Of a stretch of 64,000 nt of DNA, positions 60,651 to 64,000 are shown in pieces. This DNA comes from Acidobacteriota bacterium (GTDB taxonomy: Bacteria > Acidobacteriota > Blastocatellia > Pyrinomonadales > Pyrinomonadaceae): positions 1-64,000 of the forward strand of contig JAEWBM010000029.1 of assembly GCA_023391155.1 (NCBI GenBank), in the 5' to 3' direction. Made by a program: the position numbers and the translations under genes. Within the stretch, counting starts at the first letter, position 1. The number at the start of each line of letters is the position of its first letter. The notes under the pieces were generated by a model. It was not told the origin of the DNA. It saw only the letters and a list, made by a program, of their open reading frames with translations, and searched no databases.

Positions 60651-60887
60651 ATGGAAGCGATCGCCGAAGGCAGCAAGGTCACTTGCGGCATCTGTGGAAA
60701 AGAGACCGAGGTCACGATCGTCACCGAGCGTGAAGGCGGCAAGGCCTACGACCTCAAATGTTGGCACCGCAACGCGGAGTGTCCCAAGTGCGGCGCCCTG
60801 GTGCGTGATGCCAGCGACGTTGTTCAGCAGGTAAAGCCCCATTGCGAAAAATGCGACGGGCCTTATTACGACGACGAAGACGAATAA
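60651..60887 (+). CDS. Small zinc-ribbon protein
   Basis: The 78-residue protein has an AGGAGGAAAG-like ribosome binding site 6 bases before the ATG and follows the propeller gene by 14 bases. It contains three CxxC pairs (CGIC, CPKC, CEKC) and a central CW-H-C, so two zinc sites are likely, and ends in an acidic tail (DDEDE). Its function is unknown. The stop is next to the convergent zinc-ribbon gene stop. Confidence 0.65.
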   Translation: MEAIAEGSKVTCGICGKETEVTIVTEREGGKAYDLKCWHRNAECPKCGALVRDASDVVQQVKPHCEKCDGPYYDDEDE

Positions 60888-61472
60888 CTACGACTTCGGC
60901 AGCGTCATCGTTTCGCCTTCGGCCTGCATATTTAGATGCCGCGTGGTCTCTTCGGTCACGCTCGCCGGCGTCAGATCGCCAGTCCGGTAACGCGATTCGG
61001 GCATGTTCCCCTCGGCCGGCTGCGGCGGCAGCGCCGTGGTCGCTCCGCTCCCCTGTATCGAATTCAGAGATGCCCCGCTTGTGGCAGCATTGACGCTGCC
61101 CATCATCGGCCGCGTCATCTTCCGCGATTTCATCACGTCCGCCGCTCCCTTTCCCAGGAACGTAAACGCCGGAAACAGCATCGCCCACCACCACGTCTGC
61201 CCGTTTGCCACGCCGGTGAACAAAAGAGCCATCGACACCGCGAGAAATCCGATGCCCATAAAGACCGACCGGATCCCATCCGCGTAAACCTCGTTCGGGT
61301 CCGTCCGCCTGAGCGAGCTTTTCTTGCTGTCTCCGCAACCGTCAAGCCCGAGATCCGCAAGCGATGCCAAATTGCCGCTCATCACGGCTGGAACACTCGA
61401 TATATCCGCCCCGCAGCTTCTGCAAAATCGACCGTCTTCCGGATTTTTAATTCCGCATTTTGGACAAAACAT
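60888..61472 (-). CDS. Zinc-ribbon membrane protein of unknown function
   Basis: The 194-residue protein starts with a zinc ribbon (MFCPKCGIKNPEDGRFCRSCGADI). Two membrane helices follow at ~65-85 and ~90-108 (VFMGIGFLAVSMALLFTGV; WWWAMLFPAFTFLGKGAADV), and the C-terminal ~80 residues are Ser/Thr/Gln-rich and unstructured. This zinc-ribbon-plus-helices layout is common in bacteria but functionally unassigned. It lies 3 bases after rlmB in a leftward operon. Confidence 0.65.
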   Translation of the reverse strand: MFCPKCGIKNPEDGRFCRSCGADISSVPAVMSGNLASLADLGLDGCGDSKKSSLRRTDPNEVYADGIRSVFMGIGFLAVSMALLFTGVANGQTWWWAMLFPAFTFLGKGAADVMKSRKMTRPMMGSVNAATSGASLNSIQGSGATTALPPQPAEGNMPESRYRTGDLTPASVTEETTRHLNMQAEGETMTLPKS

Positions 61473-61475
61473 TAC

Positions 61476-62306
61476 TTAGGCTTCCCCTCCCGAAACCCGC
61501 CTTTGCCGGCGGGCCTCGAATAAAATTACGCCTGCGGCAACAGAAACGTTCAGAGACTCTATTTTTCCATACATCGGGATATTTACCAACATATCGCAAT
61601 TTTCCGCCACCAAACGGTGCAGCCCCGTGCCCTCATTGCCCAGCACTATCGCCGTCGGCCGGTTCCAATCCCAATCGAAGTGCTCCGTCTCGGCATCGCC
61701 GCTCGTCCCGATAACCCAAACGCCGCGTTCCTTTAGCTCATCGATAAGCCGGTTCAGATTCGCCGCCTTCGCCACGGGCACATATTCCGCCGCCCCCGCG
61801 GAAGATTTCGCCACCGTTTCCGTCAGCCCCACCGCCCGCCGCTCGGGTATAAAAACGCCGTCCACGCCCGCGCACTCCGCACTTCTTAAGATCGCCCCGA
61901 AATTCCGCGGGTCCTCCACCCCGTCGAGCACCATGTAAAGCGGCATTTCCCCCGCACCTTCAAAGATCTCCTCCGTCGAAACATAGCTCGCCGCAGCGGC
62001 GATCGCCGCCACCCCCTGATGATTCACCCCCGGCGGCAGCATGCGTTCGAGTTCGTCCCGCGAGACCCGGTCGAGCCTCACGTCCGCCTCCCTCGCCAGC
62101 TCGCGGATCTCCGCCAGCCGATGCGCCTTTGCCCCCTCCGCCGTAATCACCCGATCGATCCGACGCGGCCGCGAACGCAGGGCCTCCGTCACCGGCAGCA
62201 CGCCATAGATCGCGTTTTCGCGCACCGGACGCTCAGCCGGCTCCCGCCGCTGCTCAGGCTTCCGCCTGTTTCGATCATCCCCTTTCCGCGCCCGTCTCTG
62301 TTTCAT
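61476..62306 (-). CDS. rlmB: 23S rRNA 2'-O-methyltransferase of the TrmH/RlmB family
   Basis: The 276-residue SPOUT methyltransferase has the three TrmH-family motifs: DPRNFGAILRSAECAGVDGVF, IVLGNEGTGLHRLVAENCD and IPMYGKIESLNVSVAAGVILFE. An N-terminal L30e-like RNA-binding domain (ENAIYGVLPVTEALRSRPRRIDRVIT) and a basic leader (KQRRARKGDDRNRRK) precede it. RlmB methylates G2251 in the peptidyl-transferase P loop; the 'NAIYGVLPV' segment favours RlmB over TrmH. It overlaps the upstream gene by 4 bases. Confidence 0.88.
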   Translation of the reverse strand: MKQRRARKGDDRNRRKPEQRREPAERPVRENAIYGVLPVTEALRSRPRRIDRVITAEGAKAHRLAEIRELAREADVRLDRVSRDELERMLPPGVNHQGVAAIAAAASYVSTEEIFEGAGEMPLYMVLDGVEDPRNFGAILRSAECAGVDGVFIPERRAVGLTETVAKSSAGAAEYVPVAKAANLNRLIDELKERGVWVIGTSGDAETEHFDWDWNRPTAIVLGNEGTGLHRLVAENCDMLVNIPMYGKIESLNVSVAAGVILFEARRQRRVSGGEA

Positions 62307-63280
62307 ATCAAGGTTCGCCTGAGCCGCGAATATTTCGTGAATTGCTCACGATTCGTCACCGTCTCCACCCGCGAAAGCGCTTTCGTCCCGAGCCCCGTTC
62401 GTTTTAGCCCCTGCGAATCGCGCGTCGTCGCCGGCGGCCATGCGTGATCGAGCAGGTGCCTCAACTCGTCGTATGAACCATCGCTCTCGGCCGCTGTGCA
62501 CTTCTCCGCCAAAAGATCGAACAGCCGGCCGATATTCTCCCGCGCAAACAATGACCGCTCCCCGCCTAAACACGAAAAATCAAATCCCGATATCGGCACA
62601 CGGAACCCCCGCCGGTCCTCTCCGACGTAAATATCGATCACCCCGCTCTCCTCGCTCGATTCCAAACTCTCGACCGATCTCGTACCGCGAAGCTTCCTCT
62701 GCTCGAACGATTCGCTCCGGCTCTCATAGATCCGCCCCCGCACCAGCAGCACGACATCGCCGAATGCGGCCCGCACAACCTCACCCGTATTGAACAGATG
62801 CAGCAGAATGTCTACGCCGTCGAATTCGATCGCCCTCAGCCTTTGCGGCGCCGTTCCCGGATCAAGCTCCGCATCCGCCACGTTCCGAGTCACCAACCCC
62901 GCTTCGCCCAATCGCCGCGAGATCGATCCCGCCTCCGCCTCGGTCCGCACGCGGGCCAAAGGCAGCGGCACTCCGCTCTCGATAGCCGATCGCAACTCGT
63001 CCGCCTCCCAACCCAATACTTTCGCCGCGGCCCCCGCATCCGACGACTCCTTTGCCGAGATGAGTACCAAGTTAATGCCGCTCTCCCACTCCTCGAAGGG
63101 GCGGCTGTCGATCCGCAGCTCCCGCGATCCGGTCGGCAGCTCCGCACCGCAATAGATGCACCCCGCACGGTCCGGCGGATTCGCCCGGCCGCACTTCGGG
63201 CACGCGGCCATCTCCTCACGGTCAAACCCCGTGGGCCCGTCCGTCAGCCGCATTTCATCGCGATTGTTTTGATCTGTCAT
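62303..63280 (-). CDS. Zinc-ribbon protein of unknown function
   Basis: From the ATG at 63280 the protein has 325 residues. A zinc ribbon near the N-terminus reads CPKCGRANPPDRAGCIYCGAEL. The next ~280 residues contain a helical, then beta-rich region (DVLLHLFNTGEVVRAAFGDVVLLVRGRIYE) and end with a charged tail (RLRRTLI). I recognise no enzyme motif. It is the first gene of a leftward operon with rlmB and a second zinc-ribbon protein, so a ribosome-linked role is possible but not shown. Confidence 0.62.
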   Translation of the reverse strand: MTDQNNRDEMRLTDGPTGFDREEMAACPKCGRANPPDRAGCIYCGAELPTGSRELRIDSRPFEEWESGINLVLISAKESSDAGAAAKVLGWEADELRSAIESGVPLPLARVRTEAEAGSISRRLGEAGLVTRNVADAELDPGTAPQRLRAIEFDGVDILLHLFNTGEVVRAAFGDVVLLVRGRIYESRSESFEQRKLRGTRSVESLESSEESGVIDIYVGEDRRGFRVPISGFDFSCLGGERSLFARENIGRLFDLLAEKCTAAESDGSYDELRHLLDHAWPPATTRDSQGLKRTGLGTKALSRVETVTNREQFTKYSRLRRTLI

Positions 63281-63575
63281 CGGCAGGAATTCTGGCCGTC
63301 GCCAAACAGATTTTATCATTGGCTCGCGGCAAAAGCTTGACCCGGTTGCCGCCAAAGATGCACACTATTGAAAGGCTACAACTAGAGACAGCGTCGGGGA
63401 AATGTCAGGTTCGTCCGAATTTTTGAATGCTCTGATCACGAAAGTGGTTCGATCTATTTAGTTGAACTCGATAAATTAACACGAATAATTATTTTCCTCG
63501 TACCGGATCATCGGTTTCCGACATCGCCCGTCCTGTCCCCGTTTTTAGCCTCAATTTACAACAGAGGTGAACGTC
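63281..63575. other. Divergent intergenic region before the NYN gene
   Basis: These 295 bases are A/T-richer than the flanking genes. A rightward promoter candidate is listed separately; no clear leftward promoter or small gene is seen. Confidence 0.5.
63462..63490 (+). promoter_or_regulatory. Candidate promoter of the NYN-domain gene
   Basis: TTGAAC (63462-63467) and ATAATT (63485-63490) are 17 bases apart, about 85 bases upstream of the ATG at 63576. Confidence 0.4.
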
Positions 63576-64000
63576 ATGCAGTTCGACACGCCCACGGGCC
63601 ACTCGTGGAAGTTCGGGCATCGGGGCCGGGTCGCCGTCTTTATCGACGGCAACAACCTGTTCCACGCCGCCCGCTTTCACACAATTGACATCGATTACAA
63701 CAAACTGCTTCGCATTTTGCTCGGGGATGGCCGCCTGCTGCGGGCGTTTTTCTATACCGGCGTCGATGCCGGTGCTGAGCGTCAGCAGGGCTTTCTGCTC
63801 TGGATGCGTCGCAATGGTTTCCGCGTCGTTCAAAAGGAACTCAAGACCTTTTACGACGGCACCCGCAAGGCAAATCTCGATGTCGAGATCGCGGTCGATA
63901 TGCTCAGCCTTGCCGGCCGCTACGACACGGCCGTGCTCGTTTCCGGGGACGAAGACTTCGTCTATGCGATCAACGCCGTTGCCTATAAGGGCTGCCGCGT
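63576..64000 (+). CDS. NYN-domain (LabA/DUF88-like) nuclease, partial
   Basis: The reading frame starts at ATG 63576 after AGAGGTGA and is cut by the window end at 141 residues. It shows the NYN/PIN-like fold: VAVFIDGNNLFHAAR with the first acid, KANLDVEIAVDMLSLA with the second acidic cluster, and LVSGDEDFVYAINAV with the third. These residues coordinate metal in RNases of the LabA/MARF1 type. Domain content beyond the window end cannot be seen. Confidence 0.85.
   Translation, partial: MQFDTPTGHSWKFGHRGRVAVFIDGNNLFHAARFHTIDIDYNKLLRILLGDGRLLRAFFYTGVDAGAERQQGFLLWMRRNGFRVVQKELKTFYDGTRKANLDVEIAVDMLSLAGRYDTAVLVSGDEDFVYAINAVAYKGCR

Noticed and set aside
1..64000. CRISPR arrays, insertion sequences, prophage or integron features
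   Set aside because: No regularly spaced direct repeats, terminal inverted repeats with a transposase, or phage genes were seen.

Overview
The window is one strand-switching stretch of a moderately GC-rich bacterial chromosome. Its gene content points to an Acidobacteriota member, probably near class Blastocatellia (inference, no search run). The clues are an Oar-type TonB-dependent receptor with an N-terminal carboxypeptidase-regulatory domain, many secreted proteins of unknown function, abundant zinc-ribbon proteins, outer-membrane receptors (hence a Gram-negative envelope), and a chemosensory operon linked to no flagellar genes. There is no prophage, insertion sequence or CRISPR array. No gene-free stretch exceeds 300 bases; the longest are 63281-63575 (295), 16181-16388, 33950-34147 and 15018-15214, and each is described below.

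Region by region. 1-2025: iron-uptake unit (end of a TonB receptor, PiuC-like dioxygenase, PepSY membrane protein). 2065-4943 (-): a degenerate methyltransferase-like protein, then a DinB / VOC / polysaccharide-deacetylase operon. 4964-9412 (+): a methyltransferase, rpmE, a YetF-type membrane protein, a YqhQ-type protein and prfA. 9462-11194 (+): a phosphatase and a TPR lipid- or periplasm-directed protein. 11325-16180 (-): the large Oar-like receptor and a thioredoxin-reductase-like flavoprotein without its CxxC. 16389-24810 (+): a compact five-gene chemosensory operon (TPR/zinc-ribbon/receiver, CheW, two MCP-like proteins, CheA/receiver hybrid). 24811-28636 (-): SDR, a secreted protein, gatB and another secreted protein. 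28746-34140 (-): cobalamin uptake (btuF-btuC-btuD and a BtuB-like receptor) under two cobalamin riboswitches. 34148-35437 (-): aroA. 35520-36360 (+): an RsbW-like kinase and a STAS antagonist. 36503-40206 (+): secreted TPR protein, era, prmA. 40203-45305 (-): Ycf48-like propeller, rnhA, Rad50/SbcC-like ATPase. 45728-50721 (-): MoxR ATPase, DUF58, ECF sigma, anti-sigma and DUF4097-like protein. 50942-51545 (+): a pilin and tRNA-Val. 52011-55048 (+): TspO-like protein, fused aroD-aroE, zinc-ribbon protein. 55865-60887 (+): ThiF/MoeB-like enzyme, type II NADH dehydrogenase, a secreted propeller and a small zinc-ribbon protein. 60888-63280 (-): two zinc-ribbon proteins flanking rlmB. 63576-end (+): the start of a NYN-domain protein.

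How the genes work together. The cobalamin block is the best-resolved circuit. A good promoter (TTGACA-N17-AATAAT) leads into a riboswitch, and a 13-bp hairpin then covers the btuF ribosome binding site. A second, compact riboswitch precedes the outer-membrane receptor. The chemosensory operon is the most unusual gene set: both MCP-like proteins lack a periplasmic sensor domain and have eroded signalling tips, no CheR or CheB is present, and the output proteins are receivers fused to CheA and to a TPR/zinc-ribbon scaffold. Other regulatory modules are the ECF sigma / anti-sigma / adhesin-like operon and the RsbW/STAS partner-switch pair. The shikimate pathway is represented by aroA and an aroD-aroE fusion.
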